A stretch of DNA of 32,864 bases from Gammaproteobacteria bacterium (lineage in GTDB: Bacteria; Pseudomonadota; Gammaproteobacteria; GCA-001735895): contig JAAEOZ010000343.1 in NCBI GenBank assembly GCA_024222685.1, forward strand, positions 1-32,864. Direction: 5' to 3'. The position numbers were made by a program, and so were the translations under genes. The notes under the pieces were generated by a model that made no database searches, had not been told where the DNA came from, and was given only the letters and a program-made list of their open reading frames with translations. Positions 19,472 to 28,940 of the stretch are shown here, piece by piece. Position 1 is the stretch's first letter; every line of letters starts with the position of its first letter.

Positions 19472-20620
19472 TTACTGTGTCGAAACTGAAGAAAGATGCC
19501 CGTTGCTGTCGTAGACGATTATGCTGTTCTGCCACCTGGTCGGTTGTGCTATAACACGCGAGTCAGAAACCTGCACTCGGCCCAGCAATGTGCCATCTGT
19601 CTTATTGAGCCAGTGAACGTAGCCTTCGAGGTCAGCCACGACTACTTTACTGTCGATCATCTGGGGTGCTGTAATTTTCCTTGCATGTAATTTTTCCTGC
19701 TTCCAGAATGCACTCCCTGTGCGTCGATCAATCGACCACAGATGGCTCATATCTCCACTGATATACAAAGCATCATCATCAGCCACAATTGACTGGTAAC
19801 TGGAAAATTTTCGTGTCCATAACACATTACCGTCAATTGACTGTAGAGCAGAAAGTTGCCCCTGATAGGTGCTGACATAAATAATGCCGTCTTTAAGCAA
19901 AAAATCCCCATCAATATCTACCAGACGCTGGATTTCTGTCCTACCACTAGCATGACTAATGACTCTTTCCCAGATCGTTTGGCCATTATTACGATCAAAT
20001 GCAGCTAGTTTTCCATCGTCAAATCCGACAATAATACGATCCTCGTCGATAATCGGTGAGCTATTTCCGGTCAGACTCAGCGCAGGAATTCGCCGTGAAA
20101 CAGTCCACTGAACACTGCCATCAATCAAAGATATTGTGCTAAGTTTTCCAGCAGTGGTACGCACGAAAATCTGATCACCATCGATTGCTGGAATGCTTCT
20201 AATTTCTCCGCTCAGACGAATTGACCAGCGACTTTCCAGGCCCTGCTCCTGCCGGTCATAGGCTACCAGATCTCCATCCGAAGAACTTACTACAATCACC
20301 TTGAGGTTACCGGCAAGCCCTGTTATAGCTGACAATTGGGTTTCATAATCCCAGTTTTTTCGACCACTAGTAGCATCCAGACTGACAATATTTCCTACAA
20401 TGTCTACCGTGAGTATCTGATTATCTACCAACAGGGGCCGCAGATTAAACGATGCATTGTTTGCTGCCGCATCAGTATCTGTTTCCCACAGGACTTTCAG
20501 TGGAATCGGGTTCTCAAGTTTGGTTAATAGCGCCGGGGGATCACTATTATCTTTTGAACTGCATCCTGTGAGTAATACAAAAAAACAAATCCATGTAATA
20601 ATGTGTATCAAACGAGTCAT
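19472..20620 (-). CDS. bamB: Outer-membrane assembly lipoprotein BamB
   Basis: BamB is a periplasm-facing lipoprotein of the BAM complex, which folds beta-barrel proteins into the outer membrane. The signal peptide ends in the lipobox LLTGC (Cys20). The remaining 360 residues form an eight-bladed PQQ-type propeller, seen as repeated strands ending in aspartate-glycine or tryptophan turns: TSGRKNWDYE, DGSVQWTVS, NGQTIWERV, DGNVLWTRK, TGSAFWKQE, DGTLLGRVQ. The length of 382 is usual. It lies between yfgM (3 nt upstream) and der (2 nt downstream), as in most gammaproteobacteria, and is surely cotranscribed with them. Confidence 0.95.
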   Translation of the reverse strand: MTRLIHIITWICFFVLLTGCSSKDNSDPPALLTKLENPIPLKVLWETDTDAAANNASFNLRPLLVDNQILTVDIVGNIVSLDATSGRKNWDYETQLSAITGLAGNLKVIVVSSSDGDLVAYDRQEQGLESRWSIRLSGEIRSIPAIDGDQIFVRTTAGKLSTISLIDGSVQWTVSRRIPALSLTGNSSPIIDEDRIIVGFDDGKLAAFDRNNGQTIWERVISHASGRTEIQRLVDIDGDFLLKDGIIYVSTYQGQLSALQSIDGNVLWTRKFSSYQSIVADDDALYISGDMSHLWSIDRRTGSAFWKQEKLHARKITAPQMIDSKVVVADLEGYVHWLNKTDGTLLGRVQVSDSRVIAQPTRWQNSIIVYDSNGHLSSVSTQ

Positions 20621-20623
20621 GAA

Positions 20624-21247
20624 TTATCCCGTCAGGCCTAAATCATCAAGTTTTTGCTGTAGAAACTGTCGATCGACTGGCCCTGGAGTTGCTCTCAAAG
20701 CCTTGCGATATGCCTCCCCTGCTTCATCAATATTACCCTGCTCAGAATATATATCACCCTTCAGTTCTTCTATGCCAGCACTGAACTCATCAGGAAAATC
20801 AATCGACAGGGTCGATAAAGCCTGATCTGGATTAGACATTTGCAATTGAACAGATGCCAGACGTTTACGCGCTAGATAACCTAGCGGTTGATTATCGACC
20901 GTACCAACGACCTGCTGCAATTGCTCACCGGCCTTACCAAAATCTCCAGCTTCGACATGAATACGAGCCAGTGCCAGTCGAGCCAGAGTGGCATAATCTG
21001 TATCAGCATATTCCGTCAGTAAACTCTCAGCATGGGTAATCGCTTTATCATTCCTGCTTGCTTCGAGAGCTTCCACCATATCATCAAAATGCTGAGAAGC
21101 CTGCTCAGCTAGCTGGTTCTGATAGTCCACCCAGTAGCGATAACCCAATAAACCGCCCACACCAATAATAACTCCGGCTACAACCGAGCGACCGTTCTCC
21201 TGCCACCACTTTTTTAGTTTCTCGACCTGTTCTTCATCTGTTTCCAT
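20624..21247 (-). CDS. yfgM: YfgM-family TPR membrane protein
   Basis: YfgM is an inner-membrane protein with a periplasmic tetratricopeptide domain that associates with the SecYEG translocon and the chaperone PpiD in E. coli. The 207 residues start with a short cytosolic segment that is typical of the family (TDEEQVEKLKKWWQENGR), one membrane helix (SVVAGVIIGVGGLLGYRYW, about 21-39) and four or so TPR-like helical pairs (for example YATLARLALARIHVEAGDFGKAGEQL and GDIYSEQGNIDEAGEAYRKAL, each broken over loops). It sits between hisS (28 nt upstream) and bamB (3 nt downstream), the conserved order. Confidence 0.92.
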   Translation of the reverse strand: METDEEQVEKLKKWWQENGRSVVAGVIIGVGGLLGYRYWVDYQNQLAEQASQHFDDMVEALEASRNDKAITHAESLLTEYADTDYATLARLALARIHVEAGDFGKAGEQLQQVVGTVDNQPLGYLARKRLASVQLQMSNPDQALSTLSIDFPDEFSAGIEELKGDIYSEQGNIDEAGEAYRKALRATPGPVDRQFLQQKLDDLGLTG

Positions 21248-21275
21248 TACTTTACATTTACCTCAAAAATTTAAT

Positions 21276-22547
21276 TTAGTTCAGCATCTGACATATCTGG
21301 CTAACCAGGTGTTCCTGTGATACTTCCTGCTGTGGCTTTTCTTCGCGTAGTGATTTTATACTCACAGTACCCGCTTTCAATTCAGACTCGCCGAGTATGA
21401 GGGCCAGTTTGGCACCCGATTTGTCGGCCCGACGCATCTGGCTTTTAAAACTGCCGCCTCCTGCCTGAGTCTGCAAGTTTAATCGTGGAATTTGATCGCG
21501 TAAGGATTCAGCCAGCCCTTGAGCAACCGCCTGTGTTTTTTCACCTCGCATGACAAGATATACATCACAGGCCGTAGCAGGCTTTACCTGTTCCTGATCT
21601 ATAATCATCGAAATCAGGCGCTCGCATCCCATTGCGAATCCGGCGGCGTAGCCAGGCTTACCCCCGAGTTGTTCGATCAGGCCATCGTAGCGACCTCCTG
21701 CGCAAACCGTTCCCTGCGCCCCCAGAGAATCAGTTACCCATTCGAAAACAGTATGGCTGTAGTAATCAAGCCCTCTTACCAGGCGGTGATTAACCTGATA
21801 GTCGACTCGACAAAGATCGAGAATCTCACATAGCTCAGAGAAATGATCACTCGAATCACTGTCCAGGCTGTCCGCCAGTTTTGGTGCCTGTTTTATCAGA
21901 TTCTGCATATGTGGATTTTTACTATCGAGTATACGCAGAGGATTCGTTTCCAGTCGGCGTTGGCTGTCTTCATCAAGACAGTCGTAATGATCTCTAAAAT
22001 AACTCACCAGTGTTTCTCGAAAACGACTACGACAGTCGCTACTGCCCAGCGAATTTATTTCCAGTTGAATGTTTTCCAGGCCGAGCCGTTTCCAGAATCG
22101 AGCTGCCAGCAATATCAGTTCCGCCTCGATAGCTGGCCCCTGCATGCCAATCGCTTCCGCACCTAGTTGGTGAAACTGACGGTAGCGACCCTTCTGCGGA
22201 CGTTCGTGTCTAAACATCGGGCCACAGTACCAAAGTCTGTGCTGTTGGTCGGCAATCAATCCATTCTCGAGTCCGGCTCTTACGACACTTGCAGTATTTT
22301 CAGGGCGTAAACTGAGACTTTCTCCATTTCGGTCGTCGAAGCTGTACATTTCCTTTTCGACTATATCGGTTACTTCTCCAATACCGCGATGAAACAAAGC
22401 TGTTTTTTCGACTATTGGTGTTCTAATCTGCCTGTACCCATAGGACTCGGCCAGAACGCGATAGATATCCTCCAGTTGATTCCATGCGGGCATGTCCGCA
22501 GGCAGAATGTCGTGCATTCCGCGAATTACCTGAACCTGATTTACCAC
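21276..22547 (-). CDS. hisS: Histidine-tRNA ligase HisRS
   Basis: HisS charges tRNA-His with histidine in the cytosol. It is a class II synthetase of 423 residues, the usual size. Motif 1 lies near residues 40-75, motif 2 is [13 protein letters not shown] (about 113-125), and motif 3 is [10 protein letters not shown] (about 301-310). Both histidine signatures are present: [13 protein letters not shown] and [14 protein letters not shown]. The C-terminal anticodon-binding domain runs from about 325. The start codon is GTG at 22547, and this G is also the last base of the rodZ stop codon (TAGTG), which suggests translational coupling. In many relatives ispG lies between rodZ and hisS; here it does not. 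Confidence 0.96.
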   Translation of the reverse strand: MVNQVQVIRGMHDILPADMPAWNQLEDIYRVLAESYGYRQIRTPIVEKTALFHRGIGEVTDIVEKEMYSFDDRNGESLSLRPENTASVVRAGLENGLIADQQHRLWYCGPMFRHERPQKGRYRQFHQLGAEAIGMQGPAIEAELILLAARFWKRLGLENIQLEINSLGSSDCRSRFRETLVSYFRDHYDCLDEDSQRRLETNPLRILDSKNPHMQNLIKQAPKLADSLDSDSSDHFSELCEILDLCRVDYQVNHRLVRGLDYYSHTVFEWVTDSLGAQGTVCAGGRYDGLIEQLGGKPGYAAGFAMGCERLISMIIDQEQVKPATACDVYLVMRGEKTQAVAQGLAESLRDQIPRLNLQTQAGGGSFKSQMRRADKSGAKLALILGESELKAGTVSIKSLREEKPQQEVSQEHLVSQICQMLN

Positions 22548-23626
22548 TAGTTCGTCCCTATCTTTAACCGTGCTGTATTGTCACTACGTATAAAACTTGC
22601 GACATCTACTTCCCTGTTATTGTACATCAGCTCCACGCCGTGACCATTACCAAAGAAGACAGTAAATGGTGCCTGACCATATAATGTCAATTCCAGGTCT
22701 GCACGGAGTAGATCGTAGGTCAGCCGATTCCCCTCAGCATCCTTTATATCAGCCCAGGTATCAGCGTGAATTATCAGCTTAATAACATCGGAATCACCTG
22801 CAGGTACTTCGACTACTTCAGATGGCTGGACTGTCTCAGATGGCTGTACTGTCTCAATTGTAGCCGTCTCGTCGTCCACAGAAACTTGGCTCGGAGTTTC
22901 GAGGCTTGCCTCTTCTACAACCGACATTTCCTGTGGTTCACTTACAGTTAGGGTATCATCGCTTTCACTTACTTCATCTGTTACTGCAATAACCTGGGCT
23001 TCATCCTGAGCCTCTGCCTGCTTCTCTACTAACTCAATCGCGGCCTCTGACTCTACTTTGCTGGCTTCAGGGTCTTCCACAATAGCATCCACATCTGGAT
23101 CACTAGCGGCTACAATCTCTAATTCGCTGGAACTGGTATTCGATTCTGCGATTTCTTCCTGTTTAATAGTTGTTTCATCCATATCAAGTGAAACAGTCTC
23201 ATCAGGTTTTTGATTATTACTCCACCACCAGGCCCCAAGTAGCCCACAAAGTATCAGTATTACTATGTAGGTTGTCCATTTGACCCGTACATCAGCTGAC
23301 GATATTTCAGGCGAAGTACTGCTGGTACTGGAAATCGGGGGATCTTCACCTGAATAAAACTCAACATATTGCTGAATCATATCCTCTTCGCTGAGCAACA
23401 CGATCCGCGCGTATGCCCGCAAATAGCCCTTAACGAAAATCGGAGCGGTGATATCCTCGAAATTATTTTCTTCGATTGATTCGAGAATACTAATGCTTAA
23501 ATGCATTTTATTTGCGATATCTTCAACCGACAGGCCCTGTTCGATTCGAGCTGCCTGTAATCTGTCGCCTGGCCCAATTCCTCCTGAGCGGGCTTCGTTG
23601 GGTGTATCACTTTTTGATGGCATCAT
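22547..23626 (-). CDS. rodZ: RodZ-like cytoskeletal protein
   Basis: RodZ links the MreB cytoskeleton to the inner membrane and cell-wall synthesis, helping to keep rod shape. The 359-residue protein has the expected order: a cytosolic helix-turn-helix of the Xre type ([19 protein letters not shown], about 22-85), one membrane segment ([18 protein letters not shown], about 116-133), a long acidic, Glu/Ser/Val-rich periplasmic linker (about 140-265) and a C-terminal beta domain of the DUF4115 type ([19 protein letters not shown]). The linker has a tandem hexapeptide TVQPSE. It starts 2 nt after pilF and shares one base with hisS. The linker is longer than the conserved domains require and is likely to vary fast between strains. 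Confidence 0.92.
   Translation of the reverse strand: MMPSKSDTPNEARSGGIGPGDRLQAARIEQGLSVEDIANKMHLSISILESIEENNFEDITAPIFVKGYLRAYARIVLLSEEDMIQQYVEFYSGEDPPISSTSSTSPEISSADVRVKWTTYIVILILCGLLGAWWWSNNQKPDETVSLDMDETTIKQEEIAESNTSSSELEIVAASDPDVDAIVEDPEASKVESEAAIELVEKQAEAQDEAQVIAVTDEVSESDDTLTVSEPQEMSVVEEASLETPSQVSVDDETATIETVQPSETVQPSEVVEVPAGDSDVIKLIIHADTWADIKDAEGNRLTYDLLRADLELTLYGQAPFTVFFGNGHGVELMYNNREVDVASFIRSDNTARLKIGTN
22818..22853 (-). repeat. 18-bp tandem repeat in the rodZ linker
   Basis: Two adjacent 18-nt units differing at one base encode TVQPSE twice (residues near 257-268 of RodZ). The length keeps the frame, so copy number can vary without breaking the gene. Confidence 0.7.
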
Positions 23627-23628
23627 AA

Positions 23629-24372
23629 CTACTGTATTTTTAACCAGGATTTATATTCTTCTGAATCTGGGAAATTCGACTTCAGTTTTTGCGATAATTC
23701 AGTAACGTCTCGTTGGCTATCCATTTGTAATTCTGTCTGAATTGCTAGCCATAAACTGCTTGCTGTAGGTTTAGCTACTCGATGAAAGCGATCCAGATAT
23801 AGCTTTGAATTAGAAAAATTATTTCCCTCAAATTCCAGTTTTGCAAGAGATATTAGTGCGGTGGAAAAATTGCTTCGGGCAGCCAGCGCCTTGTGCAAAT
23901 ATTCCCTTGCTTTATTTTTTTGATCAATACGCATAAGACAGATAGCTGCGTTGGTATAAGCAAATTCGGGCGTTTTATACAGTGGATTCTCAAGTGCTTT
24001 TAGAAAGTATCCTTCAGAATCTGCTTCGCGTTTATTACGACACAGGAATGCACCATAGTTATTAGCCGCTTCTGAATTATCCGGATCAAGTTTGGTGGCG
24101 CGTTGATAATGGTATTCAGCTTTATCAGTTTGTAAAAGCCTCTCCTGTAAAATAGCAAATGCATTATGTGCTGCGGCTGAATCCGGATCCTGACTCAAGG
24201 CCTTGTTCAGTTTCTGATTGGCCAGTTCCAGATTATTCTGCTGTAAATACCCTATACCCAGCTGTACATTGATTGCACTTGCTTTTTTATTATCCGGAAC
24301 CCTTCCACCTTCGGTAACACAGGCTGACAATACCGCTAAAACGACTATCATGAAGACAATTCTAATGGGCAT
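23629..24372 (-). CDS. pilF: Type IV pilus pilotin PilF/PilW, TPR lipoprotein
   Basis: PilF (also called PilW) is an outer-membrane lipoprotein that helps the secretin PilQ insert and multimerise during type IV pilus assembly. The 247-residue protein has a signal peptide ending in the lipobox LSAC (Cys18), followed by about six TPR repeats, seen as AxxxYxxAL-type helices: LGIGYLQQNNLELANQKL, AHNAFAILQERLLQTDKAEY, NNYGAFLCRNKREADSEGY and AAICLMRIDQKNKAREYL. Position between rlmN (11-nt overlap) and rodZ (2-nt gap) is the conserved one. No other pilus gene is in the window, so whether pili are made cannot be judged here. Confidence 0.9.
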   Translation of the reverse strand: MPIRIVFMIVVLAVLSACVTEGGRVPDNKKASAINVQLGIGYLQQNNLELANQKLNKALSQDPDSAAAHNAFAILQERLLQTDKAEYHYQRATKLDPDNSEAANNYGAFLCRNKREADSEGYFLKALENPLYKTPEFAYTNAAICLMRIDQKNKAREYLHKALAARSNFSTALISLAKLEFEGNNFSNSKLYLDRFHRVAKPTASSLWLAIQTELQMDSQRDVTELSQKLKSNFPDSEEYKSWLKIQ

Positions 24373-25483
24373 GCGTTAAACCACCGACTTCCATTAATCC
24401 GAGCTGATATTTCTGCCGTCTACGACTCCGATCCCTGAATTGCCCTGCCAGTTGGCCACAGGCAGCATCGATGTCATCACCGCGTGCCCGACGGGTTACC
24501 GTAACAATCCCTCTGGACCCCATATATTCCCGAAATTGATCGATAGTCTCGGCATCAGAACATTTATAAATAGCATTAGGGTAGGGGTTAAAAGGGATTA
24601 GATTAAGTTTACAGGGTATGTTTCCAATCAGTTTCACCAATTGCCGAGCATGTATCAAGCTATCGTTAATATCTTTTAGCATGACATATTCGAAAGTTAT
24701 TTTTCGGCTTTTATATCCATCTACATAGGAATGACAGGCCTTCAGTAATTGCTCTAGAGGATATTTTCGATTGATAGGAAGTAGTTGATTTCTTAGCTGA
24801 TTGTCAGGTGCATGTAACGAAACTGCCAGTGCGACATCGGTCTCATTCACCAGTTTTTCGATTGCTGGCACAACGCCCGCTGTGCTGATAGTAACCCGGC
24901 GTTTACTCAACGCATAAGCATAGTCATCACACATCATGTCTACTGCAGCTATTACGGCATCAAAATTCAGTAAAGGTTCCCCCATACCCATCATCACCAC
25001 ATTGGTGACGCCCTGCTTATACCCCTCTTCCAGTAAACCGTGATGCGCAAGATGTAATTGTGCAATTATCTCTGCCGTAGTTAGATTTCGATTAAATCCC
25101 TGTTTCGCTGTAGAACAAAAGCTACAGTTTAAAGTACAGCCCACCTGGGATGATATGCAGAGTGTGTTACGAGATTTCTCGGGAATCAGTACTGACTCTA
25201 TTGCGTTCTCAACACCATCTACCTGAATTAGCCACTTTCGAGTTCCATCTGCAGATATCTGAGTATCTATCACATTGGGGAACTCGATACAGGTATGCTG
25301 TTGGAGAAAATCACGTAATGTCCGCGACATATCTGTCATTTCTGAGAAATCAGTGACTCCACGCTGATGTACCCACTGCATTAGCTGCCTGGCACGAAAA
25401 GCTTTCTCACCATTCGCGACAAAAAACGCCTGCAAACCTGCACGGTTTAAACTAAGCAAATTAATTTTGTCTATATTGACCAT
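24362..25483 (-). CDS. rlmN: Dual-specificity RNA methyltransferase RlmN
   Basis: RlmN is a radical SAM enzyme that methylates C2 of adenine 2503 in 23S rRNA and adenine 37 in some tRNAs. The 373-residue protein carries the CX3CX2C cluster motif CTLNCSFC (Cys116, 120, 123), the SAM-binding GMGEPLLNFD, and the catalytic C-terminal cysteine in DIDAACGQLAGQ. The N-terminal accessory domain (about 1-95) includes FRARQLMQWVHQRG. It is the first gene of the minus-strand run ending at der, and its last 11 nt overlap pilF. A divergent intergenic region of 267 nt separates it from thrC and holds promoters for both. Confidence 0.97.
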   Translation of the reverse strand: MVNIDKINLLSLNRAGLQAFFVANGEKAFRARQLMQWVHQRGVTDFSEMTDMSRTLRDFLQQHTCIEFPNVIDTQISADGTRKWLIQVDGVENAIESVLIPEKSRNTLCISSQVGCTLNCSFCSTAKQGFNRNLTTAEIIAQLHLAHHGLLEEGYKQGVTNVVMMGMGEPLLNFDAVIAAVDMMCDDYAYALSKRRVTISTAGVVPAIEKLVNETDVALAVSLHAPDNQLRNQLLPINRKYPLEQLLKACHSYVDGYKSRKITFEYVMLKDINDSLIHARQLVKLIGNIPCKLNLIPFNPYPNAIYKCSDAETIDQFREYMGSRGIVTVTRRARGDDIDAACGQLAGQFRDRSRRRQKYQLGLMEVGGLTHAH

Positions 25484-25514
25484 TTGGCCTCAGTTGAAAT
25501 TAAAACAATCCAGG

Positions 25515-25541
25515 ATTATGTCGCTAGAATAACCGCGGCAA
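25515..25541 (-). promoter_or_regulatory. Candidate sigma-70 promoter for rlmN
   Basis: On the minus strand TTGCCG (25541-25536) and CATAAT (25520-25515) are separated by 15 nt, about 30 nt before the rlmN start. The spacer is shorter than the ideal 17, so this is only a candidate. Confidence 0.35.
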
Positions 25542-25682
25542 GACCTGCTAAGCAGACCAGATACTAGAGACAGGGGAATTTCCCTTGCGGTCAAACGACG
25601 GATTTTACGCATATTTGCGGACAAGTAGAAGCGAATATGAGCAAGATACTGGTTTCTGTTGCATATATAGTGTCAAATCAAC

Positions 25683-25710
25683 TTGTTCGGGGCCTTCGCT
25701 AGGATATAAT
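25683..25710 (+). promoter_or_regulatory. Sigma-70 promoter for thrC
   Basis: TTGTTC (25683-25688) and a perfect TATAAT (25705-25710) are 16 nt apart. The predicted start of transcription is near 25717, giving a leader of about 34 nt before ATG 25751. No attenuator or leader peptide rich in Thr/Ile is visible. Confidence 0.6.
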
Positions 25711-25750
25711 TCGCGTTTTTCGATCTCCACTATCTCCGAGAGCCTTCTAC

Positions 25751-27235
25751 ATGCTTTTCACTGAAACCCGTGGCAACGACGGTATCCATGCGGGATCCGT
25801 TAGTTTTTCCGATGCTATTTTATCACCTGTAGCCTCATTTGGCGGCATTTACAGTCCACGGAATATACCATCAGTCGATACCCAATTCCTATCCTCTCAG
25901 ATAGACGCAAGCTACAAGGCCCTGTCTCTGGCATTATTGGAACTTTTTCAGGTCGACGTCGATACCGATATCCTGAAACAGGCGGTAGAACTGTATGATC
26001 GATTTGATAACCCTGACAATCCCGTGCCACTTGTCAAAATATCCGACAGGGTTTATATCAGCGAGCTTTATCATGGCCCTACACGGGCCTTTAAAGACAT
26101 GGCACTTCAACCCTTTGGCCTGATTCTGTCAGAATTAGCGCGGCAGCAGAACCAGCAATACCTGATTCTGACGGCAACAAGCGGTGATACCGGCCCCGCA
26201 GCCCTGGAAACTTTTCGTCAGCGCGATAATATTCGCGTTGCCTGTCTATACCCTTGCGGTGGCACGTCTGATGTACAGCGCTTACAGATGGTGACTGAGT
26301 CTGCCGACAATCTAAAAGTAATCGGTATTGACGGCAACTTCGATGATGCCCAGGCCGCTTTGAAATCACTTCTTGCCTCATCGTCCTTCAGCAAGGCTTT
26401 AAGTGCACATAATATTGCACTTTCTGCAGCAAACTCTGTCAATTTTGGTCGGATTATCTTTCAAATCATTTACCAGTTTCATTCATACCTGGAACTGCTG
26501 CGCCAGCAGAAAATTGAGGTTGGAGAAGAGGTCAATCTGCATATCCCAAGTGGAAACTTCGGTAACGCACTCGGCGCATTTTATGCAAAAAAAATGGGGT
26601 TGCCGGTAGCCAGAATATATATTGCATCAAATGTTAATAATGTACTCACCGAGTGGATTAACAGCGGAAAATATGACTTGTCGAGTCGCCGTTTAATCAC
26701 TACAAACTCACCCGCTATGGATATTCTGAAATCGTCGAATGTTGAGCGCATATTATTCGATTTATTCGGGCAGCAGCGCACACGGGACTTAATGAAACAA
26801 CTCGATGAAAATGGATTCTACCAGCTCAACAACGAGGAAACAGATCAGATTCAGGCGATATTTTCTGCGAGTTTTTGTAGTGATGAGGAAGGTCAACAAT
26901 ACATCAGTAAGCATTTCGGTCGGGGTTATTTAATGGACCCACACACTGCAACCTGCTTCAAGTCATGCGAATTGGCCGATGATCAGAAAATGAATATCGT
27001 TTACTCTACCGCCGAATGGACCAAGTTCGCACCGACTATCGACCTGGCGATCAATGGCAATCGATCTTCAGGTGATCTGGAATCACTGAACGCTATAGCC
27101 AGAACTGCAAACATCGACGTTCCCGATTTAATCGAAGAATTATTTAGCAAGCCTGTCTGTCATGACGGTATTGTCGACAAGGCGGATATCGAAGCACAGA
27201 TACTGGCCTTTGTCGACAAATCGGTTCAATCTTAA
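25751..27235 (+). CDS. thrC: Threonine synthase ThrC
   Basis: ThrC is a PLP enzyme that converts O-phosphohomoserine to threonine, the last step of the pathway. The 494-residue protein is of the shorter-domain bacterial/yeast type starting MLFTETRG. The PLP lysine is Lys115 in YHGPTRAFKDMALQ, followed by the phosphate-binding TATSGDTGPAAL and, further on, NSVNFGR and IPSGNFGNALGAFYAKKMG. The C-terminal segment includes MDPHTATCF. It has its own promoter. Its stop codon shares the sequence TTAA with the stop of the convergent exporter gene. Homoserine dehydrogenase lies about 1.7 kb further on, on the opposite strand; homoserine kinase is not in the window. Confidence 0.95.
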   Translation: MLFTETRGNDGIHAGSVSFSDAILSPVASFGGIYSPRNIPSVDTQFLSSQIDASYKALSLALLELFQVDVDTDILKQAVELYDRFDNPDNPVPLVKISDRVYISELYHGPTRAFKDMALQPFGLILSELARQQNQQYLILTATSGDTGPAALETFRQRDNIRVACLYPCGGTSDVQRLQMVTESADNLKVIGIDGNFDDAQAALKSLLASSSFSKALSAHNIALSAANSVNFGRIIFQIIYQFHSYLELLRQQKIEVGEEVNLHIPSGNFGNALGAFYAKKMGLPVARIYIASNVNNVLTEWINSGKYDLSSRRLITTNSPAMDILKSSNVERILFDLFGQQRTRDLMKQLDENGFYQLNNEETDQIQAIFSASFCSDEEGQQYISKHFGRGYLMDPHTATCFKSCELADDQKMNIVYSTAEWTKFAPTIDLAINGNRSSGDLESLNAIARTANIDVPDLIEELFSKPVCHDGIVDKADIEAQILAFVDKSVQS

Positions 27236-28458
27236 GCGCGCGCAAAAACTCGCTTTGCCTGTTTTTCTGTAAAATACATGGAAATCAGGCAGAGTAGACT
27301 TAAGCCTGCGAAGCCCGTGATGAGGGGGGTAACCGTACCATCGTAGGCATTGGCTATTATTGCCCCCAACACTACTGAAATCAGTGTCGATAGCGAACCG
27401 ACAAGCGCCGACCCTAGCCCGGCAATTTCACCGAGTGGCTCCATAGCAAGCGCATTGAGATTTCCAAATAAAATCCCAAAAAAGAAAAACACTGTCACCA
27501 GGTACCCCATTAGTAACATCAGAGGGGGGTGTCCGTTCAACGCAACTACCAGCCACAGGAACGGGGCCGACAACAACACAACCACCGACATCGCAATAAA
27601 CGACAATCGGCGCATTCCCAGGCGCATAACCAGATGCGCATTAACCAGGGCGGCAACACCGATAGACACCGCCAGTACTCCAAAATAAACCGCAAACAAC
27701 TGACCGAGTTGATACTGGTACTGAAAGATTTGCTGCGCACTGCTGAGATACCCCAGAAACCCACCAAAAAGTAACCCCATGGTCAGTGTATATCCACTGG
27801 TTACTGGAATTAACACAATGTATCTGGAATCCCGCGCTAGCTGTCGAAACGAAAAATGAATACGTTTATTCAGCGCCAGGGTTTCCGATTGCCTAATGCC
27901 AAACCAGCAAAGAATGATAAAACTCAATACCAGAAACATGGCGAAAATTGATCGCCAGTGACTAATATTGATTATTAACTGGCCCAGTGCTGGAGCGAAC
28001 ACCGGAACCAGAATAAAAATTGTCATCACAAACGACATCACCCGTGCCATTTCTCGCCCCTTAAAACAGTCACGCACCAGCGCGACAGAAACGATTCGAG
28101 GTCCCGCAGCACCGAGCCCCTGCAAAAAACGACCTAACATCATTTCCCACATCGAAAACGAGTAATACGACATCAGACTACCCAGTGCAAATATAACAAT
28201 GCCACCTATAATGGCTGGTTTTCTACCAATAGTATCTGACAATGGCCCAAAAAAGATCTGACCTAAAGCCATACCGAAAAACAGCATCGAAATGATAAAA
28301 TGACTATCATTCGGATCGCCAAAATTGAGGTCGCTGGCTATTTCCGGTAAAGCCGGCAGCATCGAATCAATCGCCAGTGCTACCAGTGAAATAATAAATG
28401 CAATGAGAGTAACGAATTCGACGAAAGCAGGCTTTTTCTTGCTAGGTAGAAAAATCAA
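27232..28458 (-). CDS. Bcr/CflA-family MFS drug exporter
   Basis: A 12-helix major facilitator of the Bcr/CflA drug:H+ antiporter group, 408 residues, in the inner membrane. The first helix has the family hallmark IDSMLPALPEIASDL. Motif A between helices 2 and 3 is GPLSDTIGRKPAIIGG, and the fourth helix region reads GRFLQGLGAAGPRIVSVALVRD, broken by the conserved glycines and arginines. The start codon appears to be TTG 28458, which overlaps the stop of the acetyltransferase gene by 4 nt (TTGA); no nearer ATG gives a full first helix. Substrate is not predictable from sequence. Overlap with the acetyltransferase suggests the two act on the same or related compounds. Confidence 0.9.
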   Translation of the reverse strand: MIFLPSKKKPAFVEFVTLIAFIISLVALAIDSMLPALPEIASDLNFGDPNDSHFIISMLFFGMALGQIFFGPLSDTIGRKPAIIGGIVIFALGSLMSYYSFSMWEMMLGRFLQGLGAAGPRIVSVALVRDCFKGREMARVMSFVMTIFILVPVFAPALGQLIINISHWRSIFAMFLVLSFIILCWFGIRQSETLALNKRIHFSFRQLARDSRYIVLIPVTSGYTLTMGLLFGGFLGYLSSAQQIFQYQYQLGQLFAVYFGVLAVSIGVAALVNAHLVMRLGMRRLSFIAMSVVVLLSAPFLWLVVALNGHPPLMLLMGYLVTVFFFFGILFGNLNALAMEPLGEIAGLGSALVGSLSTLISVVLGAIIANAYDGTVTPLITGFAGLSLLCLISMYFTEKQAKRVFARA

Positions 28459-28940
28459 AAATTATCTACCGGTAAGTGAAAAACCAGTGCATGTGCACTC
28501 GCCGGGCAGAGTGACTGACATTGTTCTGTCTGGTTGACTTCTACAGGTAACTTATCCCGGTCGATATCCAAATAACCCAGTTTGCGAAAAAAAGATTCCG
28601 CAGTCTCGGTTAACAGATAAAGCACTTCAATTCCTAGCTCCATAGCATTGCAATGCAGACGTTCAACAATCAAACCGGCTAGTCCCTGTCTCTGATAACC
28701 AGCCCGCACTGCCAGCGATCTTAACAATGCTGTTTTTCCCAGGAGTTCAAGGCCACCGATTGCGATTAATTCTTCACTGCAAAAAACACCCACAAAATTA
28801 CCGATATGATGACAACAATCCTTGTACGGCAATCCGTTATTCCGCAAAAGTGTTTCTACCGGAGTTAATTCTTCTGCACCCAGCTTAACAATATCGCTGC
28901 GCCGCCATTCCGGCATATTTCTTGATGAATTAATCGGCAT
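28455..28940 (-). CDS. GNAT acetyltransferase, ArsN2-like
   Basis: A 161-residue cytosolic N-acetyltransferase of the GNAT fold. The acetyl-CoA loop is RAGYQRQGLAGLIV (Q/RxxGxG/A). Three traits point to the ArsN2 group found in arsenic operons: the strand AIGGLELLGKTALLRSLAV, the segment YLLTETAESFFRKLGYLDIDRDKLP, and the C-terminal CQSLCPASA. Related enzymes (ArsN1, PAT) acetylate amino-acid analogues such as phosphinothricin and arsinothricin; what ArsN2 acetylates is unsettled as far as I know. No other arsenic gene is nearby. Its 5' end overlaps the hom stop by 11 nt and its 3' end overlaps the exporter by 4 nt. A second start, ATG 28916, would avoid the hom overlap. Confidence 0.82.
   Translation of the reverse strand: MPINSSRNMPEWRRSDIVKLGAEELTPVETLLRNNGLPYKDCCHHIGNFVGVFCSEELIAIGGLELLGKTALLRSLAVRAGYQRQGLAGLIVERLHCNAMELGIEVLYLLTETAESFFRKLGYLDIDRDKLPVEVNQTEQCQSLCPASAHALVFHLPVDNF

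Noticed and set aside
19470-19535. Extended N-terminus of Der (start at 19535)
   Set aside because: It would overlap bamB by 64 nt and precede the invariant MIPVIALIGRPNVG start of Der proteins.
25637-25702. A 21-codon frame (MSKILVSVAYIV...) before thrC, considered as a leader peptide
   Set aside because: It lies upstream of and across the thrC promoter, so it would not be on the thrC mRNA; it has no run of Thr or Ile codons and no attenuator hairpin follows.
27546-27767. A Cys/Trp-rich frame and antisense frames within the exporter gene
   Set aside because: They overlap conserved membrane helices of the exporter; the composition is a by-product of the hydrophobic codons.
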